64,000 nucleotides of DNA from Armatimonadetes bacterium UBA1398 (GTDB taxonomy: Bacteria > Armatimonadota > Zipacnadia > UBA1398), in NCBI GenBank assembly GCA_002305165.1, contig DBQI01000043.1, forward strand, positions 59,876 through 123,875, read 5' to 3'. The notes beneath the pieces are model-generated. The model did not search any database. It saw nothing but the letters and a program-made list of their open reading frames with translations, and was not told the DNA's origin. Both the position numbers and the translations under genes were made by a program. The first letter of the stretch is position 1. Each line of letters starts with the position of its first letter. Positions 50,240 through 60,794 of the stretch are shown here, piece after piece.

Positions 50240-52318
50240 TCACTCCTCCTCGGGTACGAGATACACCCCGTCGGCCACCACGTAGCCGTCCGTGCCCTCG
50301 TTGCCGACAGTGATGACCACTCGGGATCCCTCAGGCAGGTCGAACACACCGACGGAGACGAACGGGTCGGCGTCTACCTCGCCCCGCTGGCTCACTCGGA
50401 CAGTGGGCTGTTCGACTCCGTCAACCGTCACCGTGACCGGAACATTGGTGGCTCGGTTGGTGTGCCGTGGGGCGCTGATGAAGATCTCGTAACGGCCTGC
50501 GAAGGGGATGTCCGGCGAGTACGTGATGCTGCACTTGCCATTGCGCGCGTCGTTGTCATGGAGGTATCCGGAGCCGATCGCCCGCCAGTTCGCCGACGCC
50601 GAGACCGACCACGAGCCCTTCGTGACCCCACCGGTATCATCCATAGCAACCCCAGGAATGAACTCCGAAGGGTCGATCCACCGCACCTGGCCCGCCGGCG
50701 GAGTGTACGACAGCACCTGGCCATCGGCATCCAGTCGTGCCCGCAACGCGTCGTAGTCAACACGCTGCACCGGCACGCCGCCCTCGATGGCCATGTACGC
50801 CGCGGTCGCCGCGGACTGGCCGAGTATCATGAAGACAGGCTCCATGCGGATGGACCCGTAGGCGATGTGGCTCGCCGAGACGGCTACGGGCACCAGGAGG
50901 TTGGTGCACTCCGACTCCTTGGGCCTGATGGACCGGTAGGAGATGGGGTACGGCCCGGGGAGCCGTACCTGGACGTCGCCCTCGTTCTTCACGAGGCCCC
51001 GATCGTCCACGTACCGCTGCACGTTGTGGGAGTCCATGTTGTACGCGCCCATACCAACAGGGTCATCCACCGCGACGGTCCCAAGGCAATCGTGGTCGGT
51101 CATCACGTAGTCGGCGATCATGCGCCGCCCCTCGCGCACGTAGATCTGGTGGGACCAGTGGCCGTTATCCGTGAACTCGTCCGCTGCGAGACCCCATCGG
51201 GCCGCCTCGCGCCGCAACGCAAGGGGTACGGCGGGGTCGTTGGCGAGGAAGTACATGAGCCCCTGCTGGTAGTGGAGGTGACGCTCGTAGATGGCCTGCC
51301 GCTCGGCGTAGCTTGCCTCCGGCCACTCGTAGTTGCTGCCGATGAAGTCCGTCGAGAAGGGGCCGTTGTTGTTCGTGTCGGTCTTGCCGTTCGGCATGGG
51401 GATGCTGTGGTAGGGCATCTGGCGCCATTCCTCCCGCTCCGGGCCGCGTAGATGAAGCCAACGGGCCAAGAGGAGGTAACGGCTGCGGTCGTACCCCGGA
51501 GGGGCCTCGTACGGCACGAGGTTATCGGGGTCAGAGGTGAGGCACATACGCAGGTTGTAGGCCTGCAGTTTGTTGTCGCCCTCGCCGAGCTCGCCGGGCC
51601 CCTCGCTGGAGATCCCCCACAGTAGGCCGCTCTCGGGAACGTCACGGTAGCGGTAGGCGCTTGTGGGTATGGTGAACTGGTGGGTGCTCTGCCCGGTCTG
51701 GATGCCGTTGTACTGCTCGCCGTACTGGTGGATGGGCTCCCTGCCAACGGTGAAAGATACACCCGCGGCCGCCATCAAGTCGCCCTCGTAGGTGGCATCG
51801 ATGAAGACCCTAGCGCGGACCCGAGATCCGTCCTCGAGCACGATCTCAACGATCCGGCCATCCCGCACCCGGGCGCTGGCGAGTCGGGCTTCGCGCCACA
51901 CCGGGATGCCTTCTTTGGCGAGCATGGCCTCATAGATGGCCTCAGCAACATGCGGCTCGAACCGGAACCCTCCGAAGCAGGCCTCAAGCTGGGGCGAGTC
52001 CTCACCGTACGTGGAGCGGTAGTGCTCGATGACGGCGTCGTAGAACTCGCGGGAGATCCCGCCGATGACCGCGGAGTTGCCGATGTCCGTCGCGCCCAGG
52101 CCACCGGCCGTAAGACCCCCGAGATGGCGGCCGGGCTCAAGCACCAGGACCGACCCGCCCATCCGCGCCATCTGTACCGCGGCCGCCACTCCCGCCGAGT
52201 TGCCGCCATAGACGCAGAGATCCAGATCACCCGCTGGCGCGGCCCAGGCTCCGGCGCCGAGCAGGGCAAGAGCCAACACCAAAACCAGACGCACCGCCAG
52301 GGACGGCTTTGACAGCAT
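50240..52318 (-). CDS. Secreted FAD-dependent oxidoreductase
   Basis: A 692-residue protein of the FAD_oxidored (PF12831) group common near glycan-degradation genes. The signal peptide reads VLVLALALLGAGAWAAP. The Rossmann motif follows as DLCVYGGNSAGVAAAVQMARMGG, then LEPGRHLGGLTAGGLGATD. The middle region has FIDATYEGDLMAAAGVSF, the second family block, and residues ~560-690 form a beta-rich domain (GRYEIFISAPRHTNRATNVPVTV) like a golvesin/xly carbohydrate-binding module. ATG 52318 has GGAGG 6 nt upstream; the longer ORF from 52609 runs through the esterase gene and is rejected. Substrate unknown. Confidence 0.9.
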   Translation of the reverse strand: MLSKPSLAVRLVLVLALALLGAGAWAAPAGDLDLCVYGGNSAGVAAAVQMARMGGSVLVLEPGRHLGGLTAGGLGATDIGNSAVIGGISREFYDAVIEHYRSTYGEDSPQLEACFGGFRFEPHVAEAIYEAMLAKEGIPVWREARLASARVRDGRIVEIVLEDGSRVRARVFIDATYEGDLMAAAGVSFTVGREPIHQYGEQYNGIQTGQSTHQFTIPTSAYRYRDVPESGLLWGISSEGPGELGEGDNKLQAYNLRMCLTSDPDNLVPYEAPPGYDRSRYLLLARWLHLRGPEREEWRQMPYHSIPMPNGKTDTNNNGPFSTDFIGSNYEWPEASYAERQAIYERHLHYQQGLMYFLANDPAVPLALRREAARWGLAADEFTDNGHWSHQIYVREGRRMIADYVMTDHDCLGTVAVDDPVGMGAYNMDSHNVQRYVDDRGLVKNEGDVQVRLPGPYPISYRSIRPKESECTNLLVPVAVSASHIAYGSIRMEPVFMILGQSAATAAYMAIEGGVPVQRVDYDALRARLDADGQVLSYTPPAGQVRWIDPSEFIPGVAMDDTGGVTKGSWSVSASANWRAIGSGYLHDNDARNGKCSITYSPDIPFAGRYEIFISAPRHTNRATNVPVTVTVDGVEQPTVRVSQRGEVDADPFVSVGVFDLPEGSRVVITVGNEGTDGYVVADGVYLVPEEE

Positions 52319-52358
52319 GATGCCCCTCCATTCGTTTTCTACGCATCGAGCCCCGACG

Positions 52359-53177
52359 CTACGGCCCGCCCAACATCCCTCGCTTGCGCAGCCAGCCCTC
52401 ACAGAGGCTGGGCCAGGTCGACAGCACCGGATCGTCGCCACCCAGGCCGTAGCCATGCTCCCCCAACTCATAGACGTGAAGCGAGAAGGGCACGCCCGCG
52501 CGCCGCAGCGCCTCGGCGAAGAGCAGGGCGTTCTCGACGGGAACGGCAGAGTCGGCGACTGAGTGAACGATGAAGCACGGTGGAGTATCTGGCGTAACCT
52601 GAAGTTCACTCGAGAGGCGTCTGACTAGATCCTCTGGCGGATCCTCGCCCAGCAGGTTCACGCGCGATCCACCGTGGGTGAACTCAAGCAGGGAGATAAC
52701 CGGGTAGATGAGCACACCGAAGTCGGGACGGCTGGAGAAACGCTCGACAGCGTCGGGACCGTCGGGCTGGCCAGAGTCGTAGTGGGTGACGGCGGTCGAT
52801 GTGAGATGGCCGCCCGCGGAGAAACCCAGGATCCCCACATGCTCTGGCCCAACGCCCCACTCCCCGGCGCGGCAGCGAACCGTTCGTATCGCCCGCGCCG
52901 CGTCCTGGAGCATCGCGGGATGGTGGTAACGAGGGGCGAGGCGGTACTTGAGAACGAAGCCCACAACTCCGATCGAGTTGAGCCATAGCGCTACGGGCTC
53001 GGCCTCATGAGGCGCCAGCCCGGCGTAACCGCCCCCGGGACAGACGACAACGGCCGCCCCGGTCTCAACGGACTGCTCGGGCAGATAGGGGGTAAGGGTG
53101 GGTATGTCCTCGTCCTCTGAACCCACGGCGCCAGGGGCGCCATCCGGCCAGAGGATGATCGGATCGAGTCTCGCCAT
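52359..53177 (-). CDS. Alpha/beta hydrolase, acetyl-esterase/BD-FAE-like
   Basis: A 272-residue serine hydrolase. It has oxyanion-hole motif VVVCPGGGYAGLAPHE, nucleophile elbow GFSAGG in HVGILGFSAGGHLTSTAV, and a C-terminal ELGEHGYGLGG that supplies the catalytic histidine. VHSVADSAVPVENALLFAEAL likely provides the aspartate. This is the pattern of acetylxylan esterase/feruloyl esterase-like enzymes acting on decorated polysaccharides. No signal peptide is seen, so it may act in the cytoplasm on imported oligomers. It is followed 40 bp later by the FAD oxidoreductase in the same direction. Confidence 0.88.
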   Translation of the reverse strand: MARLDPIILWPDGAPGAVGSEDEDIPTLTPYLPEQSVETGAAVVVCPGGGYAGLAPHEAEPVALWLNSIGVVGFVLKYRLAPRYHHPAMLQDAARAIRTVRCRAGEWGVGPEHVGILGFSAGGHLTSTAVTHYDSGQPDGPDAVERFSSRPDFGVLIYPVISLLEFTHGGSRVNLLGEDPPEDLVRRLSSELQVTPDTPPCFIVHSVADSAVPVENALLFAEALRRAGVPFSLHVYELGEHGYGLGGDDPVLSTWPSLCEGWLRKRGMLGGP

Positions 53178-53392
53178 GCTCCGGTCTCCCTCTCAGGGCT
53201 GTTGCTTGCTGGTCGGGGACTCATTCCTCCGGTAGCCAGAGGACCCCTGCGTGCATCGGAACTCCTCGCGGCGCCCTAGGCGGAATCTGTAATACCCGGT
53301 CCTTGTCCGTGGCACAAGGTTAGACTAGAGGGGCGGCCAGTACAGTCGTTCCAGCAGTTCCCTCACGCACTCCCGGAAGGATGCGGTACCGC

Positions 53393-54133
<741 letters not shown>

Positions 54134-54434
54134 GCGCGGGACCGAGGATTATGCCATTCCTCCTGATGTGCTGTTCCAGGCCGGTGGCGCGGTCGAGCAT
54201 AACAGTCATCAGCGGGCGCCTTCTGTTGTATCGAAGGGCGCCATCCCGTGGCTAGGAATCAATGGGTTCTTCTTGTACGCCTATCGGGGTATGATGGAGG
54301 AACAAGCTACTAACGTGCTAACGTACGGTGTGCGCATTCAGGTCTATGAATGACCACACGCCATTGGGGGGGCGGCCAGGCTCACGCGAGGCTTTGCCTC
54401 TGCGCGTCTGGATATCCAGCCCAAGGAGTGTGAA
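54134..54434. other. Intergenic region upstream of the Rrf2 regulator
   Basis: About 300 bp without a convincing gene. A possible -10 TATGAT near 54289 has only a poor TTCTTC -35 at 17 bp. A direct repeat CTAACGT (ACTAACGTGCTAACGTACGG, about 54309-54327) follows and might be a regulator-binding site. AAGGAG lies 7 nt before the next ATG. Confidence 0.4.
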
Positions 54435-54893
54435 ATGGAGAGCATACTACGCATTTCGGACGCTGCCGCAATCGGCTTCCATGCCATGTGCTACCTTGCG
54501 GAAGCGGACTCCAAGCATCCGGTATCAGCGGTCACGATGGCGACCGAACTAGGCGTCTCGGAAGCGCATCTGAGCAAGGTGTTGCAGAGGCTTGGACGCG
54601 AGCAGCTAGTGACATCCAGGCGCGGGCCTGGCGGCGGTTTTACCCTCGCTAAGCCGGCCTCTGACGTTCGGCTGTTCGATATCTACGACGCCGTCGAAGG
54701 CCCACTACCTCAGGGCGAGTGCCTTCTCGGCAAGGAAGAGTGCGTCCTGGGCCCCTGCATCATGGGTAGCGTGCTAAACGACGTGCACACGCAGGTGGCC
54801 CACTATCTGAAGCACACCACGCTCCAGGACCTGATGGACCGCCGCGTGCCGATCCGGTGCGTGCGGCCCCGCATGGCCGTCGGCGCCGAGTAA
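54435..54893 (+). CDS. Rrf2 family transcriptional regulator
   Basis: A 152-residue winged-helix regulator. It has the Rrf2 start ILRISDAAAIGFHAMCYLAE, a recognition region VTMATELGVSEAHLSKVLQRL followed by TSRRGPGGGFTLAKPASDVRLFDIYDAVEG, and three cysteines in CLLGKEECVLGPC, the place where IscR/NsrR-like members hold an Fe-S cluster. It probably senses redox, NO or Fe-S status. The target is unknown, but the repeat in its own promoter region suggests autoregulation. ATG has AAGGAG 7 nt upstream. Confidence 0.92.
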   Translation: MESILRISDAAAIGFHAMCYLAEADSKHPVSAVTMATELGVSEAHLSKVLQRLGREQLVTSRRGPGGGFTLAKPASDVRLFDIYDAVEGPLPQGECLLGKEECVLGPCIMGSVLNDVHTQVAHYLKHTTLQDLMDRRVPIRCVRPRMAVGAE

Positions 54894-55284
54894 GCAGCAC
54901 CTGTCGCAGTATCACGAGGAAGGCTGGCCCATCCCCCGCTCGCGAGGGATGGGCTTCAGGCCTGTACACTGAGTCCTGCTCATGGGAATGGTACGGGATT
55001 GTTGCATGGGAGTAGATTATTCGGCGAGTACCAAGGGTTCGTGAAGGGCTCTTGGACGGGAAGGCGCCGACTCCCAGGCATCACGCCCATTCGCCGAGAA
55101 CCCCCTTTGCTTTGTCCCCAAGGTAGAGGTTTGTGCGTGGTGGATCGACGGGACGCGTTACCTGACCATCGAGCCGCTTCGGAAGCACAAGGGAACTCCG
55201 TCGTGAGAGCACGGACGCAGCGTGATCGCCGGCGGAGCGGCGCTTCACACGAGCCATGCCGCTCCGGCTCCGCCAGCCTCGCAA
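54894..55284. other. Intergenic region with probable rrf2 terminator
   Basis: 391 bp between convergent genes. GCCCATCCC (54927-54935) and GGGATGGGC (54946-54954) form a 9-bp stem downstream of the Rrf2 stop; no T-run follows. The rest, about 300 bp, shows no ORF with start site and recognisable content. Confidence 0.5.
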
Positions 55285-58200
55285 TCACCCCTCCAACCAC
55301 GTCTCGCAGAGCCGCTCCGCCTGCTCCAGCACCGTCTCCGCTGCCTTCGGCTCCAGGTCTGGCGGGTAGCCGTGCTTGCGGAGGATCCGCTTCACAAGCA
55401 CCCTGAGCTTCGCCCGCGTCGGCTCACGCAGGGCCCAGTCGATCGTCGCGTTCTTCCGCACCTGCTCCAGCAGCTCCCGCGCGATCGCCATGAGGCTCTC
55501 GTCGCCCATCACCTCGACCGCCGACTCGTTGTCCGCCAGGGCATCGTAGAACGCCAACTCATCCTCGGTGAGACCGAGCTTCTGCCCCCGCTCCGCCGCC
55601 TCCCGCATCTCCTTCGCGAGGGCGATCAGCTCCTCGATGACCACCGCAGCCTCCACCGACCGGTTCCGGTACTTCACCAGGGTCTGCTCCAGCATCTCCG
55701 CGAAGGACCGCGCCTCCACCACGTTCCGCTGTGACCGCGCCTTGATGCCCCCGTCGATGAGGCGCCGGAGCGCCTCCACCGCCACGTTGCGCTGCTCCAG
55801 CCCCCGCACCTCGACCAGGAAGTCATCCGACAGCAGCGCCAGGTCGGGCTTGCCGAGCTTCGCCGCCTCGAAGATATCCACCACGTCGCCACTCAACACC
55901 GATTTGGACACGATCTGGCGGACAGCCGCATCCAGCTCCTCGGGGCTACGGCCGCGGTCGGGCCGGTCCTTGGCGAAGCTCGCCCTGAGCGCCTGGAAGA
56001 ACGCCACCTCGTCCCGGACCGCCAGGGCGCTCTCATGGGGCGCAGAGAGGGCGAAGGCACGCGAAAGCTCCGAGACCGCCTCCATGAACCGCTTCCGGTT
56101 TTCGTCCCGGTCGGCCGCTGGGTCCATGTCGTACACGTGTTCCTTCGCGGCCAGCAGCAGCCGCGTCCGCTCCGCCGGCTCCGACGACCGGTAGCCGCTG
56201 TAATCGAACCGGGCGAACATCGCTCGTACGACGTCCAGCTTCTCCTCCAACACCGCCACGGCTTCGGCCAGATCCACCCCCGCGCTCTCCCGGTCCCCTG
56301 CGCTATACTCCCTCAGAGCGCGCCTGAGGTTGTCCGCGAGGCCCAGGTAGTCCACCACGAGGCCGCCGGGCTTGTCTCGAAACACCCGGTTGACCCGCGC
56401 GATCGCCTGCATGAGGTTGTGGCCCGACATGGGCTTGTCCGCGTACATGGTGTGGAGGCACGGGGCGTCGAACCCCGTCAGCCACATGTCACGGACGATC
56501 ACCAGTCGGAAGGGGTCATCGGGCTTCTTGAAACGCTCCGCGAGCCGCTCCCGACGGGGTTTGTTGCGAATGTGCGGTTGCCAGTCCAGGGGGTCCGACG
56601 CCGAGCCCGTCATCACGACCTTCACCGCCCCCTGCTCGTCGTCGTCCGAATCCCACTCCGGCCGCAGCGCCACGATCTCCCGGTACAGGTCCACACAGAT
56701 CCGACGGCTCATGCACACGACCATGCCCTTGCCCTCGAGGATCGCGCACCGGTTCTCGAAGTGCTCCACCAGGTCCGCGGCCAGCCGCTTCAGGCGTTCA
56801 TCGGCGCCCACCAGGGCGGCAACCTGCGCCCACCGCGTCTTCAGCCGCTCCTTGCCCTCGATCTCCTCGCCCTCGGTGACCTCCTCGAACTCCTCGTCGA
56901 TGACGGGCCTCGCCGCCTCGTCCATCGTCAGCGGGATGAGCCGGGCCTCGTAGTAGATGGGCACCGTGGCCCCATCCTCGACGGCCTGCTGGATGTCGTA
57001 GACGTCGATGGTGTCGCCGAACACCTGCTCCGTGTTCTTGCCCACCAGTTCGATGGGCGTCCCGGTGAAGGCGATGAAGGACGCGTGGGGCAGAGCCTCC
57101 CGGAGGTTCCGAGCGTAGCCGTCCACGAAGTCGTAGTGGCTTCGGTGCGCCTCGTCCGCGATCACCACGATGTTCCGCCGGTCCGAGAGGCAGGGGTACT
57201 CCTCACCCACGCTCTCGGGCAGGAACTTCTGAATGGTCGTGAACATCACGCCGCCCGAGGGCACGCTGAGCAATTGCCGTAGCTCCTCCCGGGAGGACGC
57301 CTGCCGCGGCTCCTGCCGGAGTAGCTCCTGGCACCCCGCGAAGGTCCCGTAGAGCTGGTCGTCCAGGTCGTTCCGGTCCGTCAGCACCACGAGGGTCGGG
57401 TTCCGCATCTCCGGCTGGGCGATGAGCTTCCCCGCATAGAAGGCCATGGTGAGGCTCTTCCCCGAGCCTTGGGTGTGCCACACCACCCCGACCTTGCCGT
57501 TCCCCTGCTCCCCGGTGGCCCGCACCGTGGAGGCGACCGCCTTGCGCACCGCGTGGAACTGGTGGTATCGGGCGATCTTCTTCGCCATCCCCTCGTGCCG
57601 GCGCTCGAAGGCCACGAAGTGACGTGCCAGGTCCAGGAAGCGGGCGGGGTCGAACATCCCCCGGATGAGCACCTCTAGGGGCGGGGCCGTCGGGGGTGCC
57701 AACCCCTCGCCGTCCACCGTCTTCCATGGCAGGAAGTGCGACCAGGCGGCGGTGATCGTGGCGGCCCGGGCGTCCGTGCCGTCCGACACCACGAGCACCT
57801 CGTTCTGGACGAAGAGCGCGGGGATCTGCTCCATGTAGGTCCGGAGCTGCCGGTGGGCGCTCTCCACCGTCGCCGCCTCCGAGGCGGGGTTCTTCAGCTC
57901 GAACACGGCCAGGGGGAGCCCGTTCACGAAGGCTACGATATCCGCCCGCCGGCGGTGCTGGCCCTGGACGACCGAGAGCTGGTTCACCACGAGCCAGTCG
58001 TTGGCGTCCGGGCGGTCGAAGTCCACGAGCCACACCTTGACGGTGGACGCCTCACCTCCCCCGCGATGGACCTCCACGTCGACGCCCTCGGTGAGCATCC
58101 GGTGGAACCGATGGTTGTTCTCCAGGAGGCTGGGGCTGTCGGGCGTCGTGGCCCGGCGCGCCGCCTCGTCGAGCGCGGCCTCCGGCGCCTGGGGGTTGAT

Positions 58201-58374
58201 CCGCCCCAGGGCCGCGCGGAGCCGGCCGAGGAGCACCGCGTCGTCGTACCGCGCGCGTTCGGGCTTGTCGCCGTCGGGCGCGATGTCCGGTCCGTGCGCG
58301 ACCTGATAGCCGAGGGATTCGAACCATCCCAGGGCCATCTCCTCGACGTCGGCTTCGGTGATCAGCTTCGCCAT
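55285..58374 (-). CDS. hsdR: Type I restriction enzyme, motor/endonuclease subunit HsdR
   Basis: A 1029-residue ATP-dependent translocase and nuclease subunit. The N-terminal nuclease module includes DIVAFVNGLPLAVFELKNPA (the D...E-x-K site). Helicase motifs follow: GVVWHTQGSGKSLTMAFYAGKL, VVLTDRNDLDDQLYGTF, VVIADEAHRSHYDF, FIAFTGTPIEL and VRDMWLTGFDAPCLHTMYADKPM...QAIARVNRVF. The helical C-terminal domain is present. ATG 58374 is chosen (AAGGGG 9 nt upstream), removing 29 residues of the longer ORF. Complete and apparently functional. It is the last gene of the M-S-x-x-Fic-R operon. Confidence 0.95.
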   Translation of the reverse strand: MAKLITEADVEEMALGWFESLGYQVAHGPDIAPDGDKPERARYDDAVLLGRLRAALGRINPQAPEAALDEAARRATTPDSPSLLENNHRFHRMLTEGVDVEVHRGGGEASTVKVWLVDFDRPDANDWLVVNQLSVVQGQHRRRADIVAFVNGLPLAVFELKNPASEAATVESAHRQLRTYMEQIPALFVQNEVLVVSDGTDARAATITAAWSHFLPWKTVDGEGLAPPTAPPLEVLIRGMFDPARFLDLARHFVAFERRHEGMAKKIARYHQFHAVRKAVASTVRATGEQGNGKVGVVWHTQGSGKSLTMAFYAGKLIAQPEMRNPTLVVLTDRNDLDDQLYGTFAGCQELLRQEPRQASSREELRQLLSVPSGGVMFTTIQKFLPESVGEEYPCLSDRRNIVVIADEAHRSHYDFVDGYARNLREALPHASFIAFTGTPIELVGKNTEQVFGDTIDVYDIQQAVEDGATVPIYYEARLIPLTMDEAARPVIDEEFEEVTEGEEIEGKERLKTRWAQVAALVGADERLKRLAADLVEHFENRCAILEGKGMVVCMSRRICVDLYREIVALRPEWDSDDDEQGAVKVVMTGSASDPLDWQPHIRNKPRRERLAERFKKPDDPFRLVIVRDMWLTGFDAPCLHTMYADKPMSGHNLMQAIARVNRVFRDKPGGLVVDYLGLADNLRRALREYSAGDRESAGVDLAEAVAVLEEKLDVVRAMFARFDYSGYRSSEPAERTRLLLAAKEHVYDMDPAADRDENRKRFMEAVSELSRAFALSAPHESALAVRDEVAFFQALRASFAKDRPDRGRSPEELDAAVRQIVSKSVLSGDVVDIFEAAKLGKPDLALLSDDFLVEVRGLEQRNVAVEALRRLIDGGIKARSQRNVVEARSFAEMLEQTLVKYRNRSVEAAVVIEELIALAKEMREAAERGQKLGLTEDELAFYDALADNESAVEVMGDESLMAIARELLEQVRKNATIDWALREPTRAKLRVLVKRILRKHGYPPDLEPKAAETVLEQAERLCETWLEG

Positions 58375-58489
58375 CCCACCAGACCCCTTCGCTCCGGTCT
58401 TGCCTTGCACCCATTCAAAGCAAGTCTCGTTGTTTTGCAGTTCTGCAAAGAAATGCACCACAAACGCTCTTGGTCTGAACCGACTCCAA

Positions 58490-59590
58490 TCAATGGTCCA
58501 CGATGTCCAACAGCTCGGTCACGGCTAGCACGCCTGGTCGCCGCCCGCTGGCCGGTCGCAGCTCGCGAAGCATGCCGCCCTCGCGGGCCAGCTTCAGGAT
58601 TCGCCGCCCCGTCGCCGCAGGCACCCCCGAATGTTCAACGAAGTCGGTCACACGGAAGACGGGACGCATGAAGAGCCAGTCCAACGCGGGTACTGCGTGC
58701 TGCGAGTGAGTCAGCTCCAGGATCCATCCCTTGGTCTTCTCGTACAAAGCCAGGATCTCTGATGCTTTGGCTTGGTTGGCCTGAGCCTGCAGCCTGACGG
58801 CCGTGAGGAAGAACTCACACCACCCTGTCCAGTCGCCGTCACGGGACACCGCCAGCAAGCGCTCGTAGTACTCGTCCCTGTGTGCTTCAAGATAGGCGCT
58901 GATGTAGAAACTCGGGGTTGCGAGGAGCCCCGCATGGACCATGAACAGGGGCACGAGAAGCCGGCCGATACGGCCGTTGCCGTCCAGGAAGGGGTGGATC
59001 GCCTCGAACTCGGCATGGAGGATCGCGAGTTGCGTTAGCTTGTCAGGCTGCTCCGAGTGAAGGTACCGCTCCCACTCGTCCATGGCTCCAGGCACCAGCT
59101 CCACGCTCGGTGGGGTGTACCGTGCCTCCTCCTGACCCGTGCCCGAAGGGCCGATCCACACCGGGACTCGGCGGAACCTCCCAGGGTCCCTCTGTCCACC
59201 GCGAGCGCCCTCGAGAAGGCGAGCGTGCGCGGAGCGAAGGAGGCGCAGTGATAGGGGGAGCCTCCCCATCTCCTCCACCGCTATCAGGAGGGCCCTTCGG
59301 TAGTTGAGCACCTCCGTAATGTCCGCCCCGCGCCCGGCGGCGGGCTCCTCGTCGGTTGCTTCGAAGTGGAGCACCTCTCCGAATGTGGTTTGTGTGCCCT
59401 CGATGCGACTAGAGAGCACGGCCTCACGCGTGGTAAGGGGAGACAGCAGGACGTGGGCGTTAGGGACCGCGCTCAACACTCCCTCGTACCGTGAGACGGC
59501 GGCGGCAGCGGGCCCGATAAGGGGGATCAGCCGCGCCCAGTTCAGCTCAGTCGGCGGAAACTTGCCCTGGTGGTATGGGACAGGCGGCAT
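58490..59590 (-). CDS. Fic family protein (class II AMP-transferase type)
   Basis: A 366-residue Fic protein. It has the catalytic HPFLDGNGRIGRLLVPLFM (H-x-F-x2-G-N-G-R-x-G-R complete) and, upstream, the inhibitory-helix motif SSRIEGTQTTF ([S/T]-x3-E-G), placing it in the class with an N-terminal autoinhibitory helix. The C-terminal ~90 residues (FRVTDFVEHSGVPAATGRRILKLAREGG) form a winged helix, as in Fic/DUF4172-like regulators. Fic enzymes usually AMPylate proteins. It lies between an unknown gene and hsdR, 115 bp upstream of hsdR, within the restriction operon. Confidence 0.93.
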   Translation of the reverse strand: MPPVPYHQGKFPPTELNWARLIPLIGPAAAAVSRYEGVLSAVPNAHVLLSPLTTREAVLSSRIEGTQTTFGEVLHFEATDEEPAAGRGADITEVLNYRRALLIAVEEMGRLPLSLRLLRSAHARLLEGARGGQRDPGRFRRVPVWIGPSGTGQEEARYTPPSVELVPGAMDEWERYLHSEQPDKLTQLAILHAEFEAIHPFLDGNGRIGRLLVPLFMVHAGLLATPSFYISAYLEAHRDEYYERLLAVSRDGDWTGWCEFFLTAVRLQAQANQAKASEILALYEKTKGWILELTHSQHAVPALDWLFMRPVFRVTDFVEHSGVPAATGRRILKLAREGGMLRELRPASGRRPGVLAVTELLDIVDH

Positions 59591-59654
59591 CAGCCATGGC
59601 CTCCTTCCGAAGCGAGTGCCAGTCTAGCGGCGCAGTGCGGGTAGCGACACATAA

Positions 59655-60794
59655 TTAGCTATCCGGCGGGATCGCCCGAAACCCCTGAACGTCGTCTAGG
59701 CGCAGCGCCCGTCCGCACTTGCTCAGGACCCCTGAGCAGTGGACGACGCCGCCCCGCCTGTGGGCTTCCACCGCCTCCTCATACTCGTCAGGCGGGAGGG
59801 CCATCTGAACCTTGCGTCGCTTGCCGTCCACTTGCGCCTCGACCGTAACCTTGCCGCCCGACTCATCGGGCTCCGAGCGCTCCAACCGCTGCACCCAACC
59901 CATCAACTCGTCCCCATCAGGACAGCGTGCCCTCCTCAGTAGCTCAGCGGCATCCGGCAGCACCTCGCAGTGCGCCGGCTCAAGTTGCATCGATGTTCGC
60001 AACGCCGGATCAGACTCCAGTTGCGGCGACCAAGCCACAGAGAGCGTCAGCCCGTGCATCCCACGGCGGCCACGGCCGATCCTGGCCAAGGCCTGACATA
60101 GTTCTGCACTTACGCCCTCAGCGACAGCATCCTCGAATGGAGATAGGTCATCCTCCAGCACCGCAACCTCCGCCGCCCGTCTGGCTTCCGCCACGCTCCT
60201 GCTCACCTTCTCGGTGACCTCTCGACCGAACGGTAGCAGTTCGGAGCGGGCCTCACCCGCGCTCTCAGGCGTTCGGAGCGGGCACAACACCGAGGCCACG
60301 AAGCTGCCGATCGAGGTCTGACCGAACCGTGTCGCCTGCATGTACTCTGAGACGCGGCGGCTTCTTCGGCTGGGGTATGCAGGCCGCGGCTCTTCCACCG
60401 CACACGCTGAAGCCTCAATCACACCCTTCATGCCGGCCACCAGGTCAATGGCCCCGAGCAGAGGCACGGATCCTGCACGCGCGACAGGGGGGCCCAGCCT
60501 GACACGGACCACGTCCGTGTCGACGAGAAGCAGGTCGGCGGCGATCTGCGACTCAGGGCGCTCCTCGGCTGCAGCCAACGCCTCCACGAGGTCGAGGAGC
60601 CGCGCCCCGTAATCGGCGAACTCACTGTGCTTGGGGAGCAGCAATGGTCTGCACTCGGCGTCCGTTGTGCGGGTCCAGACGCTGGCTTTGCCTCCCATAG
60701 CGTCTTCCCACTGCCAGCCCGTGCCTCTCAGGTAGGCCGCCACATACTCGGGCTTGACGCCTGCGATCTGCTCCTGCCAAGGTCTACGCCTCAT
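59655..60794 (-). CDS. Conserved-context hypothetical protein in restriction operon
   Basis: A 379-residue soluble protein that I do not recognise. Start ATG 60794 has GGGGG 6 nt upstream and overlaps the DUF4365 gene by 11 bp, implying coupled translation. The N-terminal part (KPEYVAAYLRGTGWQWEDAMGGKASVWTR) is followed by a repeated-helix middle region (LLDLVEALAAAEERPESQIAADLLLVDTDVVRVRL) and a C-terminal beta-rich domain VTVEAQVDGKRRKVQMALPPDEYEEAVEAHRRGGVVHCSGVL resembling an OB/SH3-like barrel. No membrane segment or signal. Its place suggests an accessory defence function. Confidence 0.6.
   Translation of the reverse strand: MRRRPWQEQIAGVKPEYVAAYLRGTGWQWEDAMGGKASVWTRTTDAECRPLLLPKHSEFADYGARLLDLVEALAAAEERPESQIAADLLLVDTDVVRVRLGPPVARAGSVPLLGAIDLVAGMKGVIEASACAVEEPRPAYPSRRSRRVSEYMQATRFGQTSIGSFVASVLCPLRTPESAGEARSELLPFGREVTEKVSRSVAEARRAAEVAVLEDDLSPFEDAVAEGVSAELCQALARIGRGRRGMHGLTLSVAWSPQLESDPALRTSMQLEPAHCEVLPDAAELLRRARCPDGDELMGWVQRLERSEPDESGGKVTVEAQVDGKRRKVQMALPPDEYEEAVEAHRRGGVVHCSGVLSKCGRALRLDDVQGFRAIPPDS

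Noticed and set aside
52319..52609. N-terminal extension of the FAD oxidoreductase ORF
   Set aside because: Runs antigenic to the esterase frame without a signal peptide; ATG 52318 has a good ribosome binding site and signal.
54980..55300. 106-codon minus-strand ORF
   Set aside because: No ribosome binding site, no family and a random Arg/Pro-rich composition; treated as intergenic.
56035..57282. 415-codon plus-strand ORF
   Set aside because: Antisense to the helicase part of hsdR; repetitive His/Arg/Leu composition.
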